DNA from: Pycnococcus provasolii
Lineage: Eukaryota; Chlorophyta; Pseudoscourfieldiophyceae; Pseudoscourfieldiales
NCBI GenBank assembly: GCA_049487715.1
Contig: CP150550.1
Coordinates: forward strand, 1,079,351-1,143,350
Length of the DNA stretch: 64,000 bases
Direction: 5' to 3'
The position numbers were made by a program, and so were the translations under genes. How positions within the stretch are numbered: position 1 is the first letter of the stretch; each line of letters starts with the position of its first letter. Under the pieces are notes generated by a model. The model was not told where the DNA came from. It was given only the letters and a program-made list of their open reading frames with translations, and did not search any database. Of this stretch, positions 47,560 through 56,995 are shown one piece after another.

Positions 47560-48183
47560 ATGGGCAATGGCGGGTCTTCCATGGGTGACAAGCTGCTTGA
47601 CCAGATATTTAACCTGAAGTTCACGTCCAAGCAGCTCGTGCGGTCAGCCAAAAAGTGCGAGAAGGATGAAAAGGAGGAGAAGAACAAGGTGAAAAAAGCA
47701 ATTGAGAAGGGCAACATCGAGGGTGCGAAGATATATGCGCAGAACGCAATACGCAAAAAGACCGAACAGCTCAACTACCTCAAGCTCGCGAGTCGTCTCG
47801 ACGCCGTCGTTAGCAGGCTGGACACGCAGCAGAAGATGCAGCAGATTAACAAAAACATGGCGGGCATCGTCAAGGCGCTGGACAAGGCGCTTGCGGCGAA
47901 CAACCTCGAGCAGGTCTCGAAGGTGATGGAGACGTTCGAAAAGCAATTCGACGACCTCGACGTACAGACGGAGTTTGTCGAAAACGCCATGGCGCACCAG
48001 GCGGCGCTGTCGACGCCGGAGGACCAGGTGACGAACTTGATGAGCCAGGTTGCCGAGGAGCACGGCCTGGAAACGGCGTGGAACATGCCAAACGCAGCGA
48101 CGGGAACGCTTCAGACGGAAGCACCCGTTGCACAGAAAGACGACCTGTCGCGACGTCTCGCGGAGCTGAAGACAGCCAAGTAA
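47560..48183 (+). CDS. CHMP1: ESCRT-III subunit CHMP1 (Did2/Vps46)
   Basis: 207 aa. A basic N-terminal helical core (KLLDQIFNLKFTSKQLVRSAKKCEKDEK) is followed by GNIEGAKIYAQNAIRKK and an acidic C-terminal half. The protein ends in the MIT-interacting motif DDLSRRLAELK, which recruits Vps4 and LIP5. It matches CHMP1 rather than CHMP2-7 in VRSAKKCEK and ARRK-type IYAQNAIRKK. Role: membrane fission in multivesicular body formation and cytokinesis. Start is the ATG at 47560; an internal MGDK occurs at residue 8. Confidence 0.93.
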   Translation: MGNGGSSMGDKLLDQIFNLKFTSKQLVRSAKKCEKDEKEEKNKVKKAIEKGNIEGAKIYAQNAIRKKTEQLNYLKLASRLDAVVSRLDTQQKMQQINKNMAGIVKALDKALAANNLEQVSKVMETFEKQFDDLDVQTEFVENAMAHQAALSTPEDQVTNLMSQVAEEHGLETAWNMPNAATGTLQTEAPVAQKDDLSRRLAELKTAK

Positions 48184-48356
48184 AGTACACATATATCCGA
48201 GGGGGGAAAGAGACAGGACGTATATATTTTTTTGTTTTCGTTTCCGTTGTGTAAAGTACCTGATTGACCAAGAAAGTATTCTTTTTCTTCTTTTGAAAAT
48301 ACGTTCGTGAATTCGTTACAAACACGCAATTTTTTTTTCCTCAGTCTCTGCTTACT

Positions 48357-48767
48357 CTACTTTCCCTCCTCCATCCTCCTGAGAGCCTCCTTGTGAGCCC
48401 ACGTGTGAATGCTCGTGTCCGGCTGCACACTCAACCCAACGGTAAGAATTCCACCCGAGAGCAGCATCATCGAATACCACGGTAGTTCCCAAGACTCCCA
48501 CTTGCGCGACTGACCTGGTGGTGGCGGTGTCTCTCCAAAGAGATAGCCAGGCTCCTTCACATTCGTCCCCTCCGTCCAGAAGCCCTTGTCCGGACCGCCG
48601 TGCCTGCGCGCGCTCGTGTGCAAGCCTCGACGTGTCGTCGCCGTCGCCACTGCTGTGTTTGCCGATGACGTCGACGCGCCTCGGGCTGTGGCAGAAGCTG
48701 CTGCGGACCACACGGCGTTCGCAAGCCGGCTCGCAGCCGCCTTGACGTGCGACGCCGACGACGCCAT
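48357..48767 (-). CDS. NDUFB11: Complex I subunit NDUFB11/ESSS, mitochondrial
   Basis: 136 aa. An Ala/Ser/Arg mitochondrial presequence (about 1-55, ending RRGLHTSARRHG) is followed by GYLFGETPPPPGQSRKWES, the signature of the plant ESSS subunit, then a membrane helix (WYSMMLLSGGILTVGLSV) and PDTSIHTWAHKEALRRM. It belongs to the membrane arm of mitochondrial complex I. Start is the ATG at 48767 (MASSASHV); the frame is open further to 49061 through leader sequence. Divergent from the desaturase gene. Confidence 0.86.
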   Translation of the reverse strand: MASSASHVKAAASRLANAVWSAAASATARGASTSSANTAVATATTRRGLHTSARRHGGPDKGFWTEGTNVKEPGYLFGETPPPPGQSRKWESWELPWYSMMLLSGGILTVGLSVQPDTSIHTWAHKEALRRMEEGK

Positions 48768-49174
48768 TTCTGCGCGTTTGTGTCTTGCGAGTGAGAGAGG
48801 ACCGGGAGTGCAGAACTGTAGGGTTTTTCTGGCAGAAGGAGGGTTTGGTGGGCCCCGAGCAGGCCGACGGCGAGGCGTCGTCCCTCCAACGAGCGAGGCC
48901 GGCAAGGTTGGGTTTGGGTGATAGGTTTGAGGATCCACCGTAGGCCTATGAGTGATTTGTTCCCTGCAGTTGTCCACGGGAATGAAAAAAAATGAAAGGT
49001 GGTGGTTGCTCCTCCGCCCCCGCGCGCTTCCTCGTGCCCCTTTCCCTTTCCCCTTCCCCATTCCCTTCTCCCTCTCAAGCAGCAGCTCCCCCGTTCACGC
49101 CCATCGCAACCGAACAACCAAACAACAACCACAACTCCATCAGAAGCACACGCTCACGCACACTACATAACAAC
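48768..49174. promoter_or_regulatory. Divergent promoter region
   Basis: 407 bp between NDUFB11 (minus) and stearoyl-ACP desaturase (plus). A pyrimidine-rich tract (49010-49080) and an A/C-rich leader precede the desaturase ATG. Confidence 0.35.
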
Positions 49175-50386
49175 ATGCTCGCTGCAAACACAGTGAAAGG
49201 AGTGAGCGCACGCCGGTGCACAAAAAGCATCACGCGTCGTCGTCAGACCACCACCACGGCGGCCAAGAAGGGCGACGTCGTGTCCGCTGCAGCCACGGCG
49301 GACGCGCCCGTCGTGAAGGGACCCATCATCATCGACGGTCAGGTGGCGCACTCGACGACAGAGCTCGGCCTTGAGGTGTTCCGGGACCTCGGCGACTTTG
49401 CGAGTGGCGAACTCACGGGACTGCTTAAGCCCGTCGAGAGCTCGTGGCAGCCGCAGGACTACCTCCCCGACCCGGAGAGCGACAGCTTCCTCGACGAAGT
49501 GCGCGAGCTGCGCGAGCGTTCGCAGTGCCTGCCCGACGACTACCTTGTGACGATCGTCGGCGACATGATCACGGAGGAGGCGCTTCCGACGTACATGGCG
49601 ATGCTGAACACGCTCGATGGTGTGAGTGACGAGACGGGTGCCTCCGGAACGCCGTGGGCGACGTGGACGCGAGCATGGACGGCCGAGGAGAACCGTCACG
49701 GCGACCTTCTGAACAAATACCTCTGGCTGACAGGACGCGTGGACATGAGGCAGGTGGAGGTGACGATCCAGAACCTCATTGGAAGCGGCATGGACCCGAA
49801 GACGGAGAACAACCCGTACCTGGGCTTCGTTTACACTAGCTTCCAGGAGCGTGCGACGAGGGTCTCGCACGGAAACACCGCGCGCCATGCGAAGATCCAC
49901 GGCGACGCGACGCTCGCGAGAATTTGCGGCATCATCGCCGCGGACGAAGCGCGTCACGAGAATGCGTACAGCAGAATCGTCGAGGAGATCCTGAAGCGTG
50001 ACCCGAACGGAGGAGTGGTGGCATTCGCGGACATGATGCGCAAGCAGATTGTGATGCCTGCACACCTCATGAACGACATGAAACATGAGGAGCTGAACGG
50101 CGGGTCGAACCTGTTTGCGGACTTCAGCATTGTTGCCGAAAAAACGGAGACGTACACGGCATTCGACTACGCGGACATCATGGAGCACCTCGTCAAACGC
50201 TGGGAGATCTCCAGTGTCACGGGCCTGAACGCGGACGGACTCGAGGCGCAGGAGTACGTGTGCAAGCTGCCTGCTCGCATTCGCAAGATTGCGGAGAAGA
50301 CGGCGGTTCGCAAGGCGAAGGCAGCAAAGGCAAATCCGAAGGACCTGAAGTTTAGCTGGATTCACGAGCGTACCGTCTCGGTATGA
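49175..50386 (+). CDS. FAB2: Stearoyl-ACP 9-desaturase, plastid
   Basis: 403 aa soluble di-iron enzyme in the plastid stroma that converts 18:0-ACP to 18:1-ACP. Residues 1-45 are a transit peptide ([15 protein letters not shown]). The two iron-ligand motifs are [16 protein letters not shown] and [16 protein letters not shown], each an EExRH/DEx[14 protein letters not shown] carries the first ligand. [16 protein letters not shown] and [18 protein letters not shown] are highly conserved. The C-terminal [11 protein letters not shown] equals FSWIFDRQV of plants. The extended acidic region 60-100 is normal. Start is ATG 49175. Confidence 0.97.
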   Translation: MLAANTVKGVSARRCTKSITRRRQTTTTAAKKGDVVSAAATADAPVVKGPIIIDGQVAHSTTELGLEVFRDLGDFASGELTGLLKPVESSWQPQDYLPDPESDSFLDEVRELRERSQCLPDDYLVTIVGDMITEEALPTYMAMLNTLDGVSDETGASGTPWATWTRAWTAEENRHGDLLNKYLWLTGRVDMRQVEVTIQNLIGSGMDPKTENNPYLGFVYTSFQERATRVSHGNTARHAKIHGDATLARICGIIAADEARHENAYSRIVEEILKRDPNGGVVAFADMMRKQIVMPAHLMNDMKHEELNGGSNLFADFSIVAEKTETYTAFDYADIMEHLVKRWEISSVTGLNADGLEAQEYVCKLPARIRKIAEKTAVRKAKAAKANPKDLKFSWIHERTVSV

Positions 50387-50602
50387 TGATCTGACCATTC
50401 GACTTGTTGTACTATCGTGTTCTATCCACAAACTTTTTTTTTGCTGACGTATGTGGATGCACGAAAAAAATCGGTCTTCTTGTTTCAAATAAAGAAGGAA
50501 AGTGGGATTGTGGCATATATGTTACTTGATCATTTGGAAACAAAAATATATATATATACTTTTGTCCTTTCCCGTTTTTTTTATCCAAGCGTCCAAAATC
50601 CA

Positions 50603-51484
50603 TCACAGTTTTTCCTTACGGCGTGACTTTCCGAAAAACCGGCTGTACACGCCTCTTGCCATCTTGTATGCCCAGACGGCATTCAGCGTGTTGAGCAGAA
50701 CATTTGCAGCTCTGAATGCCCAAAGTGTTGGCAGGCTTATGGCACCTCTTCGCGCCTCAACGTTCGCGACAAGAGGCGCGGTCTCACGCCAGTACATCGC
50801 AGAGGCGTACGTCCCACCAACATTTCGCACGACGACGAATGCTACGAATAGAAGCACGCCGTTGAGCGCATACGCCTTTCCGCTGTCGTGGCCCATTTCC
50901 TTCAGGAGCCACCTTACGTGCAGGAAGAACGTCGAAAGCTCCCACGTAATAAACAGCGCACCGAACAGGTGGTGCGTGCCCGTGACGAGTGCATTGCCGT
51001 ACACGAACAGGCAGCCGATCGCGTGCGCGAGAAAACCAACACCCTCTGTTTTCGAGTGGTATCCGACGAGCAGCGTGTCAAACACAAAGAATCCCGTCGT
51101 CCACGCAATGAGCAAGCGGCTGGCGGAGTTTTGCGCGAAGAGTGGATCTGACCATAGCGGGGATGACGTGTCACGCAACGCCGAGATTCCCAGAAACAAG
51201 CCGACCCAGTTGTGCACTTCCGCCACGATTCGGCTGGCTATGCCGTACTTCAGCTCAGCGTCGCCGACAATTTCGCGCCCACCTTCCACAGTCGTGTCCT
51301 TCCACTTCGAGCCCTTCGACGACGACGGAGACGCGCGAGGAGACGTTCTGACAAACTTTATGAGCGCGTTCGCGAACGGCCCTCGTCGGCACACCAGGTA
51401 CAGAGCGACGAAGGTCACGAAGCTTGCAATCGTGTTGGCAGCCTGCTGGTGGTTGGTAGCCTGCGCGGTCATACTGTCAAACAT
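50603..51484 (-). CDS. TLC-domain membrane protein (TLCD4/TMEM56-like)
   Basis: 293 aa with six to seven helices of the TRAM-LAG1-CLN8 domain. Seen: an N-terminal helix (ANTIASFVTFVALYLVC), WTTGFFVFDTLLVGY, GCLFVYGNALVTG, then LFITWELSTFFLHVRWLLKEMG, the segment that in TLC proteins carries the conserved ELST..N. It lacks the Lag1 motif of ceramide synthases (paired His with Asp), so a TLCD4-type lipid-related protein is more likely. Start is ATG 51484; the frame is open to 51583. Confidence 0.75.
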   Translation of the reverse strand: MFDSMTAQATNHQQAANTIASFVTFVALYLVCRRGPFANALIKFVRTSPRASPSSSKGSKWKDTTVEGGREIVGDAELKYGIASRIVAEVHNWVGLFLGISALRDTSSPLWSDPLFAQNSASRLLIAWTTGFFVFDTLLVGYHSKTEGVGFLAHAIGCLFVYGNALVTGTHHLFGALFITWELSTFFLHVRWLLKEMGHDSGKAYALNGVLLFVAFVVVRNVGGTYASAMYWRETAPLVANVEARRGAISLPTLWAFRAANVLLNTLNAVWAYKMARGVYSRFFGKSRRKEKL

Positions 51485-51688
51485 CTTTTGGTTTGTACGC
51501 AAGTAAGCAAACCTCACGCGATCTTCGTCGTCGTCGTCGTCGTCGTCGTGAAAAGTGCCCAACAACAACTTTCCCAAGTCCACCGTCGGGGAAGTAGGGG
51601 TCCGCTTTCACAGTCCCTTTTTTGGGGGCGGGTGGGGTTTCCGCTGCCGCCCTCCCGCCCACTCGGCTCATCATCCCCCCGTGAACTG

Positions 51689-52780
51689 ATGTCCTCCTCC
51701 TCCACCATCACGTACACGCGCCACGACGCCCGCACGCTCCCACTCAACTGCGACGTCGCGGAGTTCCATCCCACGCGCAAAGAGAGACTTCTCGTTGCGT
51801 GCTACGAGCTCAAAGAGAGCAAAGACGAGAGCGTTCCCGCGTCACGCGAGGGCGCCCTTCATGTGTTCGACGTCGACGACGAAGGGTGTCTATCCGAATG
51901 TGCGACCAGCGCGGCAAATATCGTTCCAAGCGGCGTGTTTGACGCCAAGTGGAGACCGAACAGTGATTCAGACAGTCTTCTAGCTGTGGCGCTTGCAGAT
52001 GGAACCACAGCGCTGTATCGCGTCGACGACGGCTCGGATGGTATTCAGCAGGTGTCCACAAGCGGCAGCGAGGACGAAGATGTCGGCATGACGCTCTTCT
52101 GCGATTGGAGTGTCACGGGCGAGCGACTTGCGAGCACGAGCCATGCCGGTTATGCTCGTCTGTACAGTGTCGCCCCTGACGGCTCGCTGAACGTGATTTC
52201 GGAGTGGCAAGCTCACGACGCAGAGGCTTGGTGCTGCGCCTTCAACCGGACGGGCGACGTGCTCTACACGGGTGCCGACGACGCCGAGCTGCGCGTTTGG
52301 GACTTGAGATCGTCGGCATCCAGCAGAGAGGATGCGCCGCCGATGGCACTTCGCGACCGCCGCACGCACGGCGCTGGTGTCACGCACGTCTCTCCAAGTC
52401 CACACGACAGCAATGTTGTGCTAACCGGCTCGTACGACGAGTGCATACGCCTCTGGGACATCAGGCAGCCGTCGAGACCTGTGCTTCGCTCTGATGCACC
52501 CGAGCTTCGTACTGGTGGAGGTGTCTGGCGCCTGAAGTGGCACCCTCAGAACTCGCGCGTCGTTCTCTGCGCTCTCATGTACGAGGGCTTTTCCGTCGCT
52601 CAGGTTGACACAGCCTCGGCAACGATGACCCTTTCTGGCTTCTACAGCGAGCATGGCAAAAATGCGCTCGCCTACGGCGCGGACTGGCGTGCGGATGGTT
52701 CCATGGTTGCAACGTGCTCGTTCTACGACCGCCTACTTCACATCTGGACGCCGCAAGGCATTTCCTCTTCTTCTCCTTGA
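51689..52780 (+). CDS. DPH7: Diphthine methyltransferase DPH7 (WD40 repeat)
   Basis: 363 aa, about seven WD blades. Conserved DPH7 features are EWQAHDAEAWCCAF, YTGADDAELRVWDLR, then SPHDSNVVLTGSYDECIRLWDIRQ, GGGVWRLKWHP and YGADWRADGSMVATCSFYDR. The enzyme demethylates diphthine methyl ester during diphthamide synthesis on eEF2 and so enables the final amidation by DPH6. Cytosolic. Start is ATG 51689 (MSSSSTITYTRHD). About 205 bp separate it from the divergent TLC gene. Confidence 0.88.
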   Translation: MSSSSTITYTRHDARTLPLNCDVAEFHPTRKERLLVACYELKESKDESVPASREGALHVFDVDDEGCLSECATSAANIVPSGVFDAKWRPNSDSDSLLAVALADGTTALYRVDDGSDGIQQVSTSGSEDEDVGMTLFCDWSVTGERLASTSHAGYARLYSVAPDGSLNVISEWQAHDAEAWCCAFNRTGDVLYTGADDAELRVWDLRSSASSREDAPPMALRDRRTHGAGVTHVSPSPHDSNVVLTGSYDECIRLWDIRQPSRPVLRSDAPELRTGGGVWRLKWHPQNSRVVLCALMYEGFSVAQVDTASATMTLSGFYSEHGKNALAYGADWRADGSMVATCSFYDRLLHIWTPQGISSSSP

Positions 52781-52914
52781 GAACAAATGACGCGTCGTTT
52801 GTTTGTGAGTTGTGTGTGCAGTATTCAAAAAATATATTGTAAATTGATATGTTCGTGCGTATTTAATCACGAGAATTGGTTATTACTCACTTATGGATAG
52901 ACAAGGAAATGGGG

Positions 52915-54255
52915 TCACGCAGCCGGAGGAAGCTTAATTCTTGCAGTACCGCCACCTTCCCCACCGCCCGTCTCAGCCTTTGTTGCACCAGTGCCAGCGA
53001 CGATGTCTTCAACGTCCTCCTCCTTGTGCGACTTCGCCGGCGGCATTCTTGCAGTACCGCCACCTTCCCCACCGCCCGTCTCAGCCTTTGTTGCACCAGT
53101 GCCAGCGACGATGTCTTCAACGTCGTCGTCGTCGTCGTCCTCCTCCTCCTCCTCCTCCTCCTCCTCCTCGTCCTCTTCCTCCTCCTTGTGCGACTTTGCC
53201 GGTGGCGACAGCGCGTTGCCTTCGTCGTCGACCTCCTCGTCGCTCGCTCCTTCGCGAGCCTTGTCGTCGACAATGGCCATTTTGCTTTTGTCCGGTTGTC
53301 CTGTCGAGCGGTGCTTTAGGTACGCCCGGTACTTCTGAAGGTGACTGGCCACGTTCTCTCGCGTGAGACCCTCCACCTGCATGCGCTTCATGATTTGCTT
53401 GGGAGCTGCCGTGTCGACGCCACTTTCGTTCACCGCCTTGACAAAGCAGCGGTGCAACTGAGGCGTCCAGACGAGGCGTGCACGTTTGACAGCTCGTGGA
53501 TTTTCAGCCGTGCCACCCGTGGCAGCTCCAGCCTTGGCATCCTGCGCGCCTGCCGCTCGCCCAGCGTCTCTTACCGCACCATATCCTTGACCTCCCAGCG
53601 AACCCATGTGAGGAGGAGGAGGAGGAGGTGGTGGAGGTGGAGGCTGGTTCCCAACGTGCGGCGGATACCCCAAAGAAGGCAACAACGCCGCCCCTGGGTG
53701 GTGGTGACGTTGACTTTGTGCATGCGGCTGTGTATGGTGCGTGTGCTGCTGCTGCTGCTGCTGCGGGTGGTGCTGCTGCGGGTGGTGGTGGTGGTGGTGC
53801 GCGTGGTAAGGCTGCTGGTGCTGCTGTGCGTGGTGGTGGTGTTGCTGTGCGTGGTGGTTGTGTTGCTGTTGTTGGGAAGGATGGTGAGGGTGGTGGTGGT
53901 GATGTTGTGCAGCTGCCGCAGCGGCTGCTGCTGCTGCGGCAGACGGGTGGTGATAGTTCTCCGGTCCGTGCAGATGTGCGTAATGCATGTGCTCTGCACC
54001 ACCAGGGTACATGGGAGGCCAAGACGTACTCGCCATATGCGCGCGAAATGGCGATAATGCGTTGGCGTTCGTGTGCGGCGGTGTGTGCGATAACGGTGGC
54101 AGAGAGGCGAAGAACGGGTCCCACGTGTCCGCCATTTTGGGCGGTAGACTTGAGAAGGGTTCGCCAAAGTCGAAGATGTCTTCCAGAAGAGGTGTCGCTA
54201 ACCGCGAATCGAGCGGCAGCAGCGCGCCCATTGCGCACAACGGGTCGAGCTCCAT
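52915..54255 (-). CDS. GARP-type Myb transcription factor, LUX/PCL1-like
   Basis: 446 aa. A single GARP Myb-like domain ([16 protein letters not shown] and [17 protein letters not shown], about residues 260-310) matches LUX ARRHYTHMO/PCL1, in which [12 protein letters not shown] and [22 protein letters not shown] are almost invariant; type-B response regulators have a similar domain but a receiver in front, absent here. The N-terminus is His/Gln/Pro low complexity (105-235). The C-terminus has acidic runs and a 36-residue tandem duplication (DNA 52937-53016 and 53045-53124). In land plants LUX is the DNA-binding subunit of the evening complex; in Chlamydomonas, ROC15 plays a comparable clock role. 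Divergent from the channelrhodopsin. Confidence 0.83.
   Translation of the reverse strand: [446 protein letters not shown]
52937..53124. repeat. 108-bp tandem duplication in the LUX-like gene
   Basis: 80-bp identical segments at 52937-53016 and 53045-53124, one period of 108 bp (36 codons, in frame). They encode two copies of [16 protein letters not shown] and following [10 protein letters not shown] near the C-terminus. Perfect identity implies a recent event or strong conversion. Confidence 0.92.
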
Positions 54256-55181
54256 GACGACTTTTTCTTTGTTTGTTTTTGTTTGTTTCGCCTTTTTCTT
54301 GGTTTTGTTTTTCTTCGCCTTGTTCCGGGTGGGGCGTTGTCCACCGTGTAGGTTTTTCTCAGCGAGAAGAGGGGCAGGGGGGGGGCAGGGAAGTGGATGA
54401 CAGGACCGGCCTGAGAGGGGTGCCCATCCACTTGTCGGGAAAAGGGCAGGGCAGGGCAGTTTAGGGCAGGGGCAGGTTATTAGGCCGCCCGGGGAAAGGG
54501 AAGGAAGGCAGGAAGGCGGTGTCGTTTCCCTTTCCTTTCCTTGCCCAACCCTACCCTACCCATTCCCCATCCCCAGCCCCATCCAAACGCACCACGCGTC
54601 CACGCCTCAAAACGCCCGATGCCCGAGTTCTTTCTCGCCTTCAGACTTCACGGTCGAAAGCGATGGATGGGACTGGGCGCGGCGGTCTCCTTGCTTCGGC
54701 AGGAGGAGGTCTGGCAGTGGCAGGCAGACTTGTGGGTAAGGTTTGGAAAGACGTCGACATGTCCCGATCAACTTCAAAATGATCAAACGAACGCCCACTT
54801 CCTAAAAATCGAGAAAACTTGCACGTGTTTCTTCGAGAAACTTGTGAGGGGAATCTCCTGTCCCCATCGACTTGCGCCATGTCGTTTTGAGGCCTTGAGT
54901 GATGTGACCTCACGCATTGAAAGCCGCGATGTGCACGTGCCTTCATCAACCGATATCAACCGTGCAAAAGCTTGTTTCACCGCGTCCTCGTCGTGTCCTC
55001 GTCCTTGCTGGAAGCCAAAAAGCGGCCTCCCTTATCTCGGCCGAGATACTGAGAGTATATCCAGGGGGCCGCTCGAGCCACTTTGGCACTACACGGTAGT
55101 TCTGACACAAGCCACCTCACCCAACGCCGCTAGCCTGCCTTGTCATTCTCTCCGTACAACCAGAGATCTCGTATATACGCC
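54256..55181. promoter_or_regulatory. Shared promoter region of LUX-like and channelrhodopsin genes
   Basis: 926 bp between divergent ATGs. GGGCA-rich repeats lie at 54365-54480, pyrimidine/CCCA repeats at 54520-54600, and a TATA-like GTATATACGCC just before the channelrhodopsin ATG. Open frames here have no family match. Confidence 0.45.
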
Positions 55182-56995
55182 ATGGCGAAACTCGACGAGG
55201 TACTCGAATCCACGCTGGCTATTATCGACGTTATTGGCTTCGTTTGCCTGCTCGTGTTCTACATATACAACTACGTCAAGAAGACGTGCAAGTGGGAGGT
55301 GATATGGATTTGTTCCGTTGGCATGCTATTCAACATTCTCGCTTACACTCTTGGCAACACCGAGCCTTTCGTCGTTTACGTATGTGGCCATTCTGCTTTT
55401 TGTCCGCCTGTCTCCGTTTCGCCACCTTGCAACTGACACAACTCAACCTTGCCGTCCCACACGACCAAAAACGTAAACGACAGCCGGCTGGAGCTGAGCA
55501 CAAGAAGGTTCCGTGGATTCGTTTCTGCGGTTGGCTGTTCACTTGTCCAGTGCTTCTCATTCTCATCTCGAACCTCACTGGCGAAGAGACGTACGATACG
55601 CTCCGCATGATTCGCCTCGTTGGCGCCTTCAACGCCATGGTACGTGTTTTCTCCCACCTTGTCTTCTTTCCAAACTGCAAGTCACCGGCGAACGTCTCAC
55701 ATCACCGAAACAACAAAACTGTAAAATCAACGAAACCGCCACCTTGAACTGAACAACAACAGATTCTCACTGGAGCGACTTCCGCGATGAGCCGTGACGA
55801 CAGCTGGGCCTACGTGTTTTACCTGCTGAGCTGGCTGTGCTGCATGGCGGTCTTCGTTATGGTCGGCAAGCTCTTCCGAGAGGCCATCAAGATGTTCCCT
55901 GAGCAGGCACGTACCCACGTGCAGTACATGGCCATCTGCTTCTACATCGGCTGGACTGCCTTTGGCATTGCCTTTGCGCTTGGCAAGGAGGGTTGGGCCG
56001 TGCTTCCAGGCAAGTGGAGCGAGGTTTTCGTGTACATCAGCGACATCATCACGAAGCACATTTTCGGGTACATTGGCTGGAGCCTTCGCTGGAAGGTTCT
56101 TCGCCCACTGAGCGATGCAGGTTTGGTTCAGCACTCCAAGCGCCGTGGATTCGCGAAGATGAAGCGCAAGGCAGAAGTACTCGTCTGCGAGCCGGAGACT
56201 CCCATCTACGAGTTTTGGCGCAGCAAGCTGTCCCGTGCTGGCGCGACGGCTGTTCACGTTCGCACGAACAAGGAGGCGGAGGCGAAGATCAACAAAAATC
56301 CCGATCGCTTCATCTTCCTGCTCATCAACCTTGAAACGCTTCGAAAGAACAACTATCGCGTCATCTCCGGCGCTGATCCGAGTCCGTACCTGAGATTGGG
56401 TGTCGACCAATCTCGTCACGTTCCTGTGGTGGCTTACCTGCGCGAGATTGACGAGATCCTCTCCGACGAGATGACGTCACACGGGTTGGACGATTACCTG
56501 GTGTCGCCTTTCGACGATGACGACGTTCAAATTGTCATGAAGCAGATGCTTTCTCTCTGGCTTGAAAAGCATCGGGACAAGGAGCTCTCGGACGTTAAGA
56601 TCAATATGGATATGAATATGAATGGAAATGATCCTGACTCGGAGGCAAGGAGGCGTAGCACGGAAAGGCGCAAGGTGCTGAACGGCGATTCTCCTTATGG
56701 CTCAAACCAGAACCTCGCGGGACTTGCCGGACTCGCCGAAGGATTCCCTCTGCCAAGATCTGGTAGTGCCACGCCTAACAGCCACATGCCGAACGGCGAA
56801 AGTTCATTTACAAACCCGAATAATGCCGATGCTGCAGAACGCCTTGAGATTATTCGCAACGCCATCAAGCTGGTGAACGAACAGAAACAGAACGATAACA
56901 TGAGCAAGGCGGAGAGAAGTGATTTGGAGGAGACACTACGTGAGCTCAATCGTTCGATCCGCGAGGTGGTCACGACGCCTTCCAAGAAGAGGTGA
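55182..56995 (+). CDS. Channelrhodopsin with C-terminal degenerate receiver domain
   Basis: 528 aa from three exons: 55182-55379, 55484-55639, 55763-56995. Introns are 104 bp (GTATGT...GACAG) and 123 bp (GTACGT...AACAG), both phase 0. The seven-helix domain covers residues 10-225. KVPWIRFCGWLFTCPVLLI (with TCP at 86-88), LISNLTGEE and GATSAMS correspond to ChR2 WLRYAEWLLTCPVILI, SNLTG and GATSAMA. Asp212 and the retinal-linking Lys216 occur as SDIITK in helix 7. Compared with ChR2, E90, E97, E101, E123, H134 and D156 are replaced (Gly47, Ala54, Gly58, Gly82, Leu93, Phe115). Residues 240-375 form a receiver-like alpha/beta domain without phospho-Asp; the tail is Asn/Ser-rich with a final coiled coil (430-520). 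Expected in the plasma or eyespot membrane as a light-gated channel, possibly anion-selective. Confidence 0.9.

Noticed and set aside
49175-50386. AcsF/CHL27 Mg-protoporphyrin cyclase
   Set aside because: First impression from the di-iron EENRHG motif; the entire sequence matches stearoyl-ACP desaturase instead.
49163-50488. 441-aa minus-strand open frame
   Set aside because: Antisense of the stearoyl-ACP desaturase; no domain.
54541-55302. 253-aa plus-strand open frame upstream of the channelrhodopsin
   Set aside because: Overlaps channelrhodopsin exon 1 in another frame; no domain and the 5' part is low complexity.
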